Shown: positions 32,845 to 40,359 of the stretch, one piece after another | Layout of the letters: each line of letters opens with the position of its first letter | How positions within the stretch are numbered: position 1 is the first letter of the stretch | Assembly (NCBI GenBank): GCA_030527115.1 | Contig: JAUNBM010000011.1 | Span: 1 to 48,288, forward strand | Reading direction: 5' to 3' | Origin: Clostridia bacterium | GTDB lineage: Bacteria > Bacillota > Clostridia > Christensenellales > CAG-138 | DNA length: 48,288 bases | Made by a program: the position numbers and the translations under genes | Notes under the pieces: model-generated | What the model was told of the DNA's origin: nothing | Databases searched by the model: none | What the model saw: only the letters and a program-made list of their open reading frames with translations

Positions 32845-34728
32845 ATGAAAAGCGTATATTTCCGAAAAATTCTGCTGGTATTCATAGCGGTGATGTTCCT
32901 CGCGAACGCTCTGCTCTTATCGGCTTACTTCTTTTTCGGAAAGCAAACGTATATCGACCTTGAGATCGAGGATATGACCTCAACCTTAAATACGGTTCAA
33001 CGCTTTTATCTCAACCGCAGTTCCGTCTTTTTGAACGCGCAATCCTTCGTCTCCGTATTGTCGTTTATTGAGATGACTTCCGATGTGAATATCTACTACT
33101 ATGCTTACGGGAGCAATCTCATCATCAACAACATTCCACAGAACGACTATATCATCGAAGTCGTGGAGCGAATCATATCGGGCGAGAGCGTTACGGTTGT
33201 CGATACCGATGTGGAGCTTACGGCGGGCTCAACCTCCATTTGCATAGCCGCTCCGCTCTACAACTCCTCCTATGGAATCGAAGGTTGCGTTCTGATTGTG
33301 CGCAATACTGAACATATTGATTCCGCCTTTGACAAGCTCAACTCCGTTCTTTGGGTTATGGCGGCATTCATGTTCCCGATCTGGATTATTGCCGGTTATT
33401 TCAGCGCTCAAAGGCTGTCCAAACCTATGCGCGATATGACCAATATCGCCATTCAGGTTACAAACGGCAACTATGACGTCCGCGCCAACGAGAATTTAAA
33501 GGGCGAGATGGGAATATTTGCCCGCGCCATGAATCGCATGAGCGAGGAAATTTCCAAAACTATTTTCCAGCTCAACAGCGAAAAACGCCAACTGAGCTAC
33601 ATACTATCCAGCTTTTCCGAAGGCGTGGCGGCAATCGACGAGTTTGGGCACTTAACCCACTATAATCCCGCGCTGATGCGAATGTTCGGCACGGTGGATG
33701 TAAAGGTTCCCCTCGATCTGGTTCCCGACCGGTCGATTTGGGACGCCTTCCATGCCGTAATAGACTCCAAGGAGCCTCGCTCGCTGAAATACGATCTTCC
33801 GGGAGATAGAATGCTGTGGATATCCATAGTACCGGTTATATCCGATGACGACGCCTGCATAGGCGCTGTCGGACTGTTTAAGGACATGAGCGAGATGGAG
33901 AAGCTGGAGCGGATGCGCCGCGATTACGTTGCAAATATCAGCCACGAGCTTCGCACCCCGCTTACCGCCGTTCGCGGCCTTTTAGAGCCGCTTGTGGACG
34001 GGATGATTAAGGACGATGCGACGAAGGAACGGTACTATTCGATTATGCTGAAGGAGGTCGAGCGGCTGTCGCGGCTTATTACCGATATGCTTCAGCTTTC
34101 GCGGCTCCAGTCCGGAACCGAATACATGGAGGTAAAGTCCTTCGATATCAATATTCTCCTCGACGATATTATGCAAAGCTATAAGAACGAAGCCGCTAAC
34201 CGCGGGCTCAGCCTTGCCTTGATATCGCAACAAATGCCTCAGGTTATCAGCGATCCCGACCGGATTGAGCAGGTTATCGTCATTCTCCTCGATAATGCGA
34301 TGCGCTACACGGCTCAGGGCGGCAATATCGAGATATCCACCCGCGAGGATCTCCATTTTGTCTATGTTTGCGTTTCCGACACGGGCTGTGGAATTTCGGA
34401 GGAGGATTTGCCTCATATCTTCGAGCGCTTTTATAAGGCGGATAAGTCCCGTAAGGAAGGCGGAACGGGATTGGGGCTGTCTATCGCCAAACATATAATG
34501 GATAAGCTTGGCGAAGAACTGACAGTAGAGAGCAAGGTAAACGAGGGAACCTGCTTCCAGATTTCCATTAAAAAATATGTCCCCAACGCCATTGCCCTCG
34601 GCCCGATTGAGGAAGCACCGCTTATCGAACCCGAGACCGTTTCCCAGCCCGCGCCTAAGATGGAGGACGGAGATGTGGCGCATTTTGAGGTAATCGAATC
34701 AACTAAACCGAAAAAGCGCAAGACTTAG
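32845..34728 (+). CDS. Sensor histidine kinase (PhoR/WalK-like)
   Basis: The 627-residue kinase has two membrane helices (about 8-32 and 166-190) around an extracytoplasmic sensor of about 130 residues. A HAMP linker, a PAS domain (about 250-350) and the HisKA phospho-acceptor in ISHELRTPLTAVRG (H367) follow. The catalytic domain has DNAMRYT (N box), DTGCGI and GGTGLGLSIAKHI (G boxes). A Pro- and acid-rich tail of about 50 residues follows and is unusual. It partners the regulator at 32154. A hairpin spans its stop codon (34714-34737). Confidence 0.95.
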   Translation: MKSVYFRKILLVFIAVMFLANALLLSAYFFFGKQTYIDLEIEDMTSTLNTVQRFYLNRSSVFLNAQSFVSVLSFIEMTSDVNIYYYAYGSNLIINNIPQNDYIIEVVERIISGESVTVVDTDVELTAGSTSICIAAPLYNSSYGIEGCVLIVRNTEHIDSAFDKLNSVLWVMAAFMFPIWIIAGYFSAQRLSKPMRDMTNIAIQVTNGNYDVRANENLKGEMGIFARAMNRMSEEISKTIFQLNSEKRQLSYILSSFSEGVAAIDEFGHLTHYNPALMRMFGTVDVKVPLDLVPDRSIWDAFHAVIDSKEPRSLKYDLPGDRMLWISIVPVISDDDACIGAVGLFKDMSEMEKLERMRRDYVANISHELRTPLTAVRGLLEPLVDGMIKDDATKERYYSIMLKEVERLSRLITDMLQLSRLQSGTEYMEVKSFDINILLDDIMQSYKNEAANRGLSLALISQQMPQVISDPDRIEQVIVILLDNAMRYTAQGGNIEISTREDLHFVYVCVSDTGCGISEEDLPHIFERFYKADKSRKEGGTGLGLSIAKHIMDKLGEELTVESKVNEGTCFQISIKKYVPNAIALGPIEEAPLIEPETVSQPAPKMEDGDVAHFEVIESTKPKKRKT

Positions 34729-34737
34729 TCTGCGCTT
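34714..34737 (+). other. Hairpin across the histidine kinase stop codon
   Basis: AAGCGCA (34714-34720) pairs with TGCGCTT (34731-34737), with three further pairs inside after a one-base bulge. The kinase stop codon is in the loop region. There is no T-run, so termination would have to be inefficient or factor-assisted. Confidence 0.6.
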
Positions 34738-34757
34738 CTAAACCGGCTTCTTCAACG

Positions 34758-34791
34758 TATAATGTACAAGCAATTGATTGGAGGCTTGTAC
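34758..34791 (+). promoter_or_regulatory. -10 element and start-site inverted repeat of the SPOR gene
   Basis: A perfect TATAAT (34758-34763) is followed directly by GTACAAGC (34764-34771) and its reverse complement GCTTGTAC (34784-34791). The loop and right arm contain the Shine-Dalgarno GGAGG (34780-34784). The likely transcription start falls within the repeat, so it may be an operator or a hairpin that controls translation. The -35 is weak. Confidence 0.6.
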
Positions 34792-34792
34792 G

Positions 34793-35671
34793 TTGGATTA
34801 CAGAAGCAGAAGTATAAGAAACAGCGAAGAACAAAAAGGCGGCGGCAGGGCGATAGCCTTCATCGTCGTATCAGTAGCCATGATTCTGTTCATCGTTTTT
34901 ACAACGGTCGGCAAGTCCTGTGCAAGCGGGCTGTGGGGAGCGATATTCGGAAAGAGCAAGGATGAGGAAAATCAGGAGATAATTGATAATCTGTCCGAGC
35001 AGGAGGCAAACCTTTCCACCCCGGACTTATATTCGGGACAGGTTACAGTCCCTGCAAGAAACTTCTATCTGTTACAGATGGGCCAGTATTCCGATTCGGA
35101 AACCGCGGCTACGCAGGCGTATACCATACAAACGATGGGCGCGGGAGGCTATGTCTATTATGACGGTATGCTTTACCGCGTGATGGCGGCGGCTTATCCT
35201 GACGAGAATAGCCTAAGCAAGGTGCAAGATCAGGTTCGCAGCGCAGGATATTCCAATTCAGCCTATATTCTAAGCACCGACGCGCTGACCATAACCGTTG
35301 AGGGCGAGGAGGACAGGGTAGAGGAGGTGTCCGAGGTGATAGCGGTTGCGATGGAGCTTCCAAACAAGCTCTACGACTGCTATATCAGCTATGACAAGGG
35401 CGAACTCGACAATGCCTCCCTGCAGGACGAGGTAAGAACCCTGTACAGGGAGCTTACCGGAGCGTACGGCCAAATAATGACCGAAACTTCGGAAAGCGTG
35501 AAATATATCGCCCAATTTTTAAGCGATAACATGAGCTTGCTCTCGACTTTTTTGGAATTAGATGCTACAATTGATCAGACCGTCCTATCGTCCGAAATCA
35601 AGCGGCTACATTTGCAAACAATTGTTCGCTTTTCGGACTTTATAGATGGAATTGATACGGAAAGCGAATAG
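34793..35671 (+). CDS. Membrane-anchored SPOR-domain protein
   Basis: The 292-residue protein has a short basic cytoplasmic tail, one membrane helix (about 20-40), a linker and an SPOR-like repeat (about 85-165; NFYLLQMGQYSDSETA, then GGYVYYDGMLYRVMAAAY). A C-terminal helical domain follows. SPOR domains bind denuded glycan strands at division or spore septa. Start TTG 34793 is eight bases after GGAGG; TTG 34778 overlaps that site. It lies between a two-component system and RNase HI, with the next start codon directly abutting its stop. Confidence 0.82.
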   Translation: MDYRSRSIRNSEEQKGGGRAIAFIVVSVAMILFIVFTTVGKSCASGLWGAIFGKSKDEENQEIIDNLSEQEANLSTPDLYSGQVTVPARNFYLLQMGQYSDSETAATQAYTIQTMGAGGYVYYDGMLYRVMAAAYPDENSLSKVQDQVRSAGYSNSAYILSTDALTITVEGEEDRVEEVSEVIAVAMELPNKLYDCYISYDKGELDNASLQDEVRTLYRELTGAYGQIMTETSESVKYIAQFLSDNMSLLSTFLELDATIDQTVLSSEIKRLHLQTIVRFSDFIDGIDTESE

Positions 35672-36121
35672 ATGAAAGAAGTAATTATATATACAGACGG
35701 AGCGTGTTCGCAAAATCCCGGGCCGGGCGGCTGGGGCTGTGTTTTAATCTATGGCGAGCATGAAAAGGAGCTGTACGGCTTTGAGCCGGATACAACCAAC
35801 AACCGCATGGAGCTTAGGGCGGCGATTGAAGCTTTGCGCGCGCTCAAAGAGCCATGCAAGGTTTTGCTGTATACCGACAGCGCATATCTGTGCAATGCGA
35901 TTAACGAAAGATGGCTCGTAAGGTGGCGGGCAAACGGATGGAAAACTACGAATAAAAACGAGGTGTCAAATATTGATCTTTGGAAGGAACTCAACGCGGA
36001 AATGGACAAGCACAGCGTTGAAGTTTTGAAGGTAAAAGGTCATGCGGACAATCAATACAATATTCTTTGCGATAAGCTCGCCAAAAGGGGCGTTTCCGAG
36101 TGCAAAGCCTCCAATTCGTAA
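35672..36121 (+). CDS. rnhA: Ribonuclease HI
   Basis: RNase HI removes RNA from RNA-DNA hybrids. The 149-residue protein has the type 1 active site: D9 in YTDGACSQNPGPGGWG, E47 in NRMELRAAIEAL, D69 in LLYTDSAY, H124 in KGHADN and D134 in CDKLAKRG. The basic handle region (WRANGWKTTNKNEV) of Escherichia coli-type enzymes is present. It begins at the base after the SPOR gene stop. The window also has RNase HII at 4892. Confidence 0.96.
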   Translation: MKEVIIYTDGACSQNPGPGGWGCVLIYGEHEKELYGFEPDTTNNRMELRAAIEALRALKEPCKVLLYTDSAYLCNAINERWLVRWRANGWKTTNKNEVSNIDLWKELNAEMDKHSVEVLKVKGHADNQYNILCDKLAKRGVSECKASNS

Positions 36122-36134
36122 ATAAAAAGTGAAT

Positions 36135-36178
36135 ATCTTTTCGCAAAACTTGCGTTTTGCGAAAAGATGTGTTATGCT
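36135..36178 (+). promoter_or_regulatory. 14-bp perfect hairpin overlapping the recombinase promoter
   Basis: ATCTTTTCGCAAAA (36135-36148) and TTTTGCGAAAAGAT (36155-36168) are perfect reverse complements with a six-base loop. A promoter fits over it: TTGCGT (36150-36155) and TATGCT (36173-36178), 17 bases apart, with a TGt extended -10. The hairpin probably ends rnhA transcription although only a poor T-run follows. The overlap suggests that the two functions are tied. Confidence 0.7.
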
Positions 36179-36190
36179 GTTTCCAATAGA

Positions 36191-36247
36191 ACTCAGCCAA
36201 GCACCTGGGCTTCCCCCGCATTTTCCAAGCCCGTGTATCGGTTGAGT
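36191..36247 (+). promoter_or_regulatory. Structured 5' leader of the tyrosine recombinase
   Basis: Three nested stems can form: ACTCAGCC with GGTTGAGT (eight pairs, one G-U), GCAC with GTGT (36201-36204 with 36233-36236), and GGGCTT with AAGCCC (36207-36212 with 36227-36232). The fold ends about ten bases before the GGGAGG ribosome-binding site. It may be a cis-regulatory RNA; I do not recognise a known class. Confidence 0.55.
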
Positions 36248-36272
36248 CCAAGATTTTGGGAGGCTTCGCTTT

Positions 36273-37322
36273 ATGAGTACCTATCAAGCTCAACGCAAAA
36301 AGGAATACACTGAGAAGTTACGCGCAATTTTAAAGGAGTTGCCAAGCTTTTGCGGCTTCTATTTTAGGAGCAAGGAAACTCAAACGAGCGTGCTAACGCG
36401 CTATGGTTATGCGCTCGATCTTAGGAATTTCTTTTCCTTTTTAGTTTCAGAGGTTGACGGCTTCAAGGGCAAAAAGCTCCCCTCCCTCACCCTGTCCGAT
36501 TTGGATGCCGTTAGCGCTTTAGATATTGAAATGTATCTTGAAAGCATAACGCTTTATGTCAGCAACGAAGTCGAGCGTCAAAACGGCGAGCAGGCAAAAA
36601 AAAGAAAGCTTTCCGCTATTCGCTCCTTTTTCAAGTATTACTATCGCCAGGAAATGATAAAGAATAATCCCGCCTCGCTTGTGGATTCGCCGCGAATCCA
36701 CGAAAAGGCGATAATTCGGCTTGACGCGAACGAGGTTGCAAACTTGCTCGACGCCGCCGAGGGCGGCCAGGGGCTTAGCGAGCGGCAAAAGAAGTCGCAC
36801 CAGGCAACCAAGCTCAGGGATGTTGCGATCCTCACCCTGTTCTTAGGTACGGGCATAAGAATAAGCGAGCTTGTGGGCATAGATTTGGGCGATATAAACT
36901 TTGACAGCAATCAGTTTTCGATCATACGCAAGGGCGGCGATCAGGAGGTTCTCTCGTTCGGAGATGAGGTGCGTTCCGCTCTTCTGGACTATATCGAGCG
37001 TCGAAAGGATATAATTCCGTGCGAAGGCAGCGAAAACGCGCTGTTTCTTTCCATTCAACGCAAGCGAATCACCGTGAGAGCCGTCGAATACCTTGTTAAA
37101 CGCTATGCCATGATAGCAACGCCCCAGAAGAAGATTACTCCGCACAAGCTTCGCAGTACCTATGGAACTATGCTTTACAACGAGAGCAACGATATCTATC
37201 TTGTAGCCGATGTTTTGGGGCATAAGGACGTTAACACCACAAAGCGCCATTACGCCGCCATGTCGGAGGAAAAGCGCAGAACCGCCGCAAAGATGGTTAA
37301 GCTCCGTGACGAGACGGATTAG
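36273..37322 (+). CDS. Tyrosine recombinase (XerC/XerD-like)
   Basis: The 349-residue protein has an N-terminal SAM-like core-binding domain (about 20-135) and a catalytic domain with the full active site: R196 (GTGIRISELVG), K220, H291 and R294 (HKLRSTYG), H317 (LGHKDV) and the nucleophile Y327 (RHYA). No phage or transposon genes, att-like repeats or excisionase lie nearby, so a chromosome-borne Xer-type role is likelier than a mobile-element integrase. It has its own promoter and a structured leader. Its stop overlaps the converging small gene by three bases. Confidence 0.9.
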   Translation: MSTYQAQRKKEYTEKLRAILKELPSFCGFYFRSKETQTSVLTRYGYALDLRNFFSFLVSEVDGFKGKKLPSLTLSDLDAVSALDIEMYLESITLYVSNEVERQNGEQAKKRKLSAIRSFFKYYYRQEMIKNNPASLVDSPRIHEKAIIRLDANEVANLLDAAEGGQGLSERQKKSHQATKLRDVAILTLFLGTGIRISELVGIDLGDINFDSNQFSIIRKGGDQEVLSFGDEVRSALLDYIERRKDIIPCEGSENALFLSIQRKRITVRAVEYLVKRYAMIATPQKKITPHKLRSTYGTMLYNESNDIYLVADVLGHKDVNTTKRHYAAMSEEKRRTAAKMVKLRDETD

Positions 37323-37498
37323 CCTTCCCCCTCGTCATCGTCCAAGATTATCCGGTCTATCATGATGGAGGCGTAATCCCGCTCATCCTCAAGGCATTTG
37401 AAGCAGTTATCGCATTTCTTGCTCGGGTCAAGGTCGCAGAAATCGTCCGTTTCGGGCTCTTGCTCCCGCGGTGCTTTGGTTTCCTCATATTTTTTCAT
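37319..37498 (-). CDS. Small acidic Cys-motif protein divergent from lexA (59 aa)
   Basis: I cannot name this protein. It has 59 residues, a basic start (MKKYEETKAPRE), an acidic middle and a cysteine cluster (CDLDPSKKCDNCFKC) that could bind a metal, then an acidic C-terminal tail ending in Asp/Glu. GGAGGAA lies four bases before the ATG at 37498, and a perfect LexA box begins directly upstream of that site. This suggests DNA-damage control shared with lexA. The in-frame start 11 codons further out lies in the LexA box and is less likely. Confidence 0.8.
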   Translation of the reverse strand: MKKYEETKAPREQEPETDDFCDLDPSKKCDNCFKCLEDERDYASIMIDRIILDDDEGEG

Positions 37499-37506
37499 AA
37501 TTCCTC

Positions 37507-37546
37507 CGAACAAATGTTTGCAATTTTGCAAGTATCATGATAGAAT
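37507..37546 (+). promoter_or_regulatory. LexA box and lexA promoter
   Basis: CGAACAAATGTTTG (37507-37520) matches the Gram-positive LexA consensus CGAACRNRYGTTYG at every position. It overlaps the -35 TTGCAA (37518-37523) of a promoter with -10 TAGAAT (37541-37546), 17-base spacing and a TGa extended -10. LexA bound here would block lexA (autoregulation). Because the box is also directly upstream of the ribosome-binding site of the divergent small gene, it would block that transcript as well. Confidence 0.92.
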
Positions 37547-37577
37547 TGTTTTATCACAAAAGCAAGGAGAACGCAAG

Positions 37578-38192
37578 GTGAAAAAAGTTTCGGACGCGCC
37601 CATGGTCATCTATCGTTTCATATGCGCCTTTTCCAAGGAAAACGGCTACCCTCCGACCGTGCGTGAGATCTGCCGTCAAGTGGGGCTGAGTTCTCCTGCC
37701 ACGGTTCACGCTCACCTGAAAAAGCTGATGGAGCAAGGTCTCATTGAAAAGGATCCGCACAAACAGCGCGCCTATGTGGTTACCAATCCGCAACACAGCC
37801 GCGCCGACGCGATTCCGCTTCTCGGCAAGGTAGCCGCCGGCTTGCCCATAAATGCGATTGAAAACTATGAGGACGCTTTTTTTGTACCGGAAATCCTCAC
37901 GGCGGGCCTGCCCCCCGACGAAACCTTTATGCTCCGCGTGGAGGGTTACAGCATGATGGACGCCGGAATGCTCGACGGCGATATTATCGTCGTTGGAACC
38001 GCCCTGCACATTGAGGACGGCGACATAGTCGTTGCCCGCCTTAACCACGAGGAAGTTACGGTGAAGCGGCTCTATTCCACCCCGCATAGTATCATTTTAA
38101 AGCCTGAGAACCCGGCGTTTGAGCCGATTGAAGTACCCAAGGATCAAATTGAGGTTATTGGGAAGGTATTAGGGCTGATGCGTCAGCTTTAA
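37578..38192 (+). CDS. lexA: LexA, SOS repressor
   Basis: LexA represses DNA-damage genes and cleaves itself when RecA filaments form. The 204-residue protein has an N-terminal winged helix (PTVREICRQVGLSSPATVHAHL) and the S24 protease domain with the cleavage site A87-G88 (KVAAGLP), S125 (VEGYSMMD) and K163. GTG 37578 is eight bases after AAGGAG; the longer frame starting at 37398 runs antisense through the small gene. The gene ends in a 24-base tail-to-tail overlap with ynbB. Confidence 0.97.
   Translation: MKKVSDAPMVIYRFICAFSKENGYPPTVREICRQVGLSSPATVHAHLKKLMEQGLIEKDPHKQRAYVVTNPQHSRADAIPLLGKVAAGLPINAIENYEDAFFVPEILTAGLPPDETFMLRVEGYSMMDAGMLDGDIIVVGTALHIEDGDIVVARLNHEEVTVKRLYSTPHSIILKPENPAFEPIEVPKDQIEVIGKVLGLMRQL
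38169..38192. repeat. Palindrome spanning the lexA-ynbB convergent overlap
   Basis: TTAGGGCTGA (38169-38178) pairs with TCAGCTTTAA (38183-38192), ten pairs with two G-T, across a TGCG loop. The two ends of the palindrome are exactly the two stop codons (TTA on the minus strand, TAA on the plus strand). It may act as a bidirectional terminator, although neither side has a good T-run. Confidence 0.6.
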
Positions 38193-39407
38193 AACAGCTT
38201 CAGCGGCGGCAATCCGCCCGTGTTCATAGGTCAGCCCGCCCTGCATATAGACGATATAAGGCGGCCTCATAGGCCCGTCGGCGCTCAGCTCGGTTGTTGC
38301 GCCTTGAATAAAGGCGCCTGCCGCCATTATTACGGGGTCGGCATAGCCGGGCATATAGGACGCTGTTGGAATTGCAAAGCTGTCGATGGGCGCAGACTGT
38401 TGGATAGCGAGGCAGAAACGCTCCATCGCCTCCGGGGAGCCCAGCTTTACCGCCTGAATTATATCTGAACGTTGATCTCCGCGTTTCGGCAAGGTTTCAT
38501 ATCCCAGCATCGTCAACACCTCGGAGAACAGCACGGCGGTTTTCAGGCATTGCCCCGTAACATGGGGCGCAAAGAAAAGCCCTTGATAGAACGGCTGATA
38601 GGACGCGGCATAGGAGCCTACCTCCCTCCCCATTCCGGGCACGGTCAGCCTGTTTGCAATCTCATCAATGCAAGCCGCTTTTCCCGCCAAATAGCCCCCC
38701 GTGGGCGCGAGCCCTCCTCCGGGATTCTTAATCAGCGAGCCGGCGATTACGTCCGCCCCAACGGCAGTTGGTTCACATAGCTCCGTGAACTCCCCGTAAC
38801 AGTTGTCTACGATAATCCTTATGTCGGGCCGTATGCTGTGAACGAACTCTATGCACTCGTTGATCTGCTTAATCGTTAAAGCCAGCCGCCAGCTATACCC
38901 CCTGGAACGCTGAATATAGGCGATTTTAACCTTCGTGTCGGTAAGGCTTTTCTCTATGGTTTTATAGTCGAATCCGCCCTCCGCCGTCAGGGGAACGGGC
39001 AAAAAATCCACCCCCCATTGCTTAAGCGAGTGACGGGCGTCGCCTTCAAGCCCTATGGCGCTCCTCAATGTGTCATATGGCTCGCCGGTTAGCGCAAGAA
39101 TCTTGAAACCGGGCTTAGAAAGTCCGCTCAACGCAAGAAAAATGGCATGGGAGCCGTTGACGATTTGCGGTCTGACAAGCGCGTCCTCGCTCTGCATCGC
39201 ATCGGCGAAGGCCCCGTCGAGCGCGTCGCGGGCAATATCGTCGTAGCCATAGCCGTTGGAGGGTGAAAAATGTCTCACGGATATACCGCGATTTCTAAAA
39301 GCCCTTAAAACGCGCTCCTGATTGCCCGCCATCAGCTCATCTATACGTTCAAATTCAAGCCTGGCATTGCGCTCAGCCTCCTTAATTATCCTCATCGCAC
39401 GTTCCAT
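38169..39407 (-). CDS. ynbB: YnbB, PLP-dependent methionine gamma-lyase family protein
   Basis: The 412-residue protein belongs to the aluminium-resistance/methionine gamma-lyase-like family (fold type I PLP enzymes). Visible marks are FSPSNGYGYDDIARD near the N-terminus, DNCYGEF, and the likely PLP-lysine in AGSLIKNPGGG, followed by TGGYLAG. The physiological reaction is not established. The ATG at 39407 follows GGAGGGGA at eight bases; a second ATG is four codons in. It is the last gene of the miaB operon, overlaps miaA by 26 bases, and converges on lexA. In Bacillus hfq lies between miaA and ynbB; it is missing here. Confidence 0.9.
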   Translation of the reverse strand: MERAMRIIKEAERNARLEFERIDELMAGNQERVLRAFRNRGISVRHFSPSNGYGYDDIARDALDGAFADAMQSEDALVRPQIVNGSHAIFLALSGLSKPGFKILALTGEPYDTLRSAIGLEGDARHSLKQWGVDFLPVPLTAEGGFDYKTIEKSLTDTKVKIAYIQRSRGYSWRLALTIKQINECIEFVHSIRPDIRIIVDNCYGEFTELCEPTAVGADVIAGSLIKNPGGGLAPTGGYLAGKAACIDEIANRLTVPGMGREVGSYAASYQPFYQGLFFAPHVTGQCLKTAVLFSEVLTMLGYETLPKRGDQRSDIIQAVKLGSPEAMERFCLAIQQSAPIDSFAIPTASYMPGYADPVIMAAGAFIQGATTELSADGPMRPPYIVYMQGGLTYEHGRIAAAEAVLKLTHQP

Positions 39408-40359
39408 TGCAGTCCCCTCCCTCGCCTCTTATATAGTTGCAGATTGCCGCCTCAACCTCATCGAGGCTGTCAAAATCGTCAATTTTAAACCATTTCGTCG
39501 TTTTATCGCGCTTGAACCAAGTCAACTGACGCTTAGCAAAACGCCTCGTATCGCGTTTTAAAAGCTCCACGGCGCATTCTAAATCATATTCTCCGTCAAA
39601 ATAGCGAAAGAGCTGTGCATAGCCGATAGCGCGCATGGCGGGCAGTTCCCTGTCAGATATGCTATCATAGAGCGAGCGCGCCTCGTCGAGCAGGCCTCTT
39701 TTAAGCATAGCCTCCACTCGATCGTCGATGCGCCGGTATAGCTCGGCGCGGTCCATTTCAAGCCCGACCCTGATACTGGGATAAAGCTTGACCGCCTGCT
39801 TGTTTTTAAATGAATCCGTGAGTTCCGACATGGTTTTGCCGCAACAATAGAACACCTCAAGCGCCCTGACAATCCTTTTTTTGTCGTTTGGGTTCAAACG
39901 CTCCGCCGTCTTTTTGTCGATTCTTTGCAAGGTCGCATATGCCGAATTGGGATTGGCCTCGTATTCAAGCTCCAGCTTGCGCCTGACAAGGGAATCGCTC
40001 GGAAAAGCGAAATCAAAATCGGAATAGATAGCATCGACGTACAGCCCGCTTCCCCCAACTATCAGCGGAGTCCGCTTTCTTGCGAAAACATCCCCGATCG
40101 CCTCCCGCGCCATTTTTTGAAACACCGCAACCGAAAACGAAGCGTCCGTGCAGTCGATGCAGTCGATCATGTGGTGCGGAACCGTTTCGCGTTCCTCCCT
40201 GCAGGGTTTTGCGCTCCCTATATCCAGCCCGCGATAGATGGCGACGGAATCTGCAGATACGATTTCACAGTTGAACGCGCGCGCAAGGCGGAGCGACAGC
40301 TCGGTTTTGTGGCAGGCGGTAGGCCCCACTATGCAAATTGTCATTCGATCAAGGTTCAT
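39382..40359 (-). CDS. miaA: MiaA, tRNA dimethylallyltransferase (with an unusual P-loop)
   Basis: MiaA adds an isopentenyl group to A37 of tRNAs reading codons that start with U; MiaB at the head of the same operon then methylthiolates it. The 325-residue protein has the family blocks SADSVAIYRGLDIGSAKP, VPHHMIDCID, LIVGGSGLYVDAI and the C-terminal RRFAKRQLTWFKRD. The P-loop reads GPTACHKT (G12-T19): the Gly before Lys is replaced by His17, and the usual Gln after SADS is Ala. The start overlaps the mutL stop (ATGA); an internal ATG at 40344 is possible. Activity is likely but worth testing. Confidence 0.93.
   Translation of the reverse strand: MNLDRMTICIVGPTACHKTELSLRLARAFNCEIVSADSVAIYRGLDIGSAKPCREERETVPHHMIDCIDCTDASFSVAVFQKMAREAIGDVFARKRTPLIVGGSGLYVDAIYSDFDFAFPSDSLVRRKLELEYEANPNSAYATLQRIDKKTAERLNPNDKKRIVRALEVFYCCGKTMSELTDSFKNKQAVKLYPSIRVGLEMDRAELYRRIDDRVEAMLKRGLLDEARSLYDSISDRELPAMRAIGYAQLFRYFDGEYDLECAVELLKRDTRRFAKRQLTWFKRDKTTKWFKIDDFDSLDEVEAAICNYIRGEGGDCNGTCDEDN

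Noticed and set aside
36273..37322. Tyrosine recombinase as the mark of a prophage or integrative element
   Set aside because: Its neighbours are rnhA and lexA, and there are no phage, relaxase or excisionase genes. I see no direct repeats that look like attachment sites, so a chromosomal Xer-like role is simpler.
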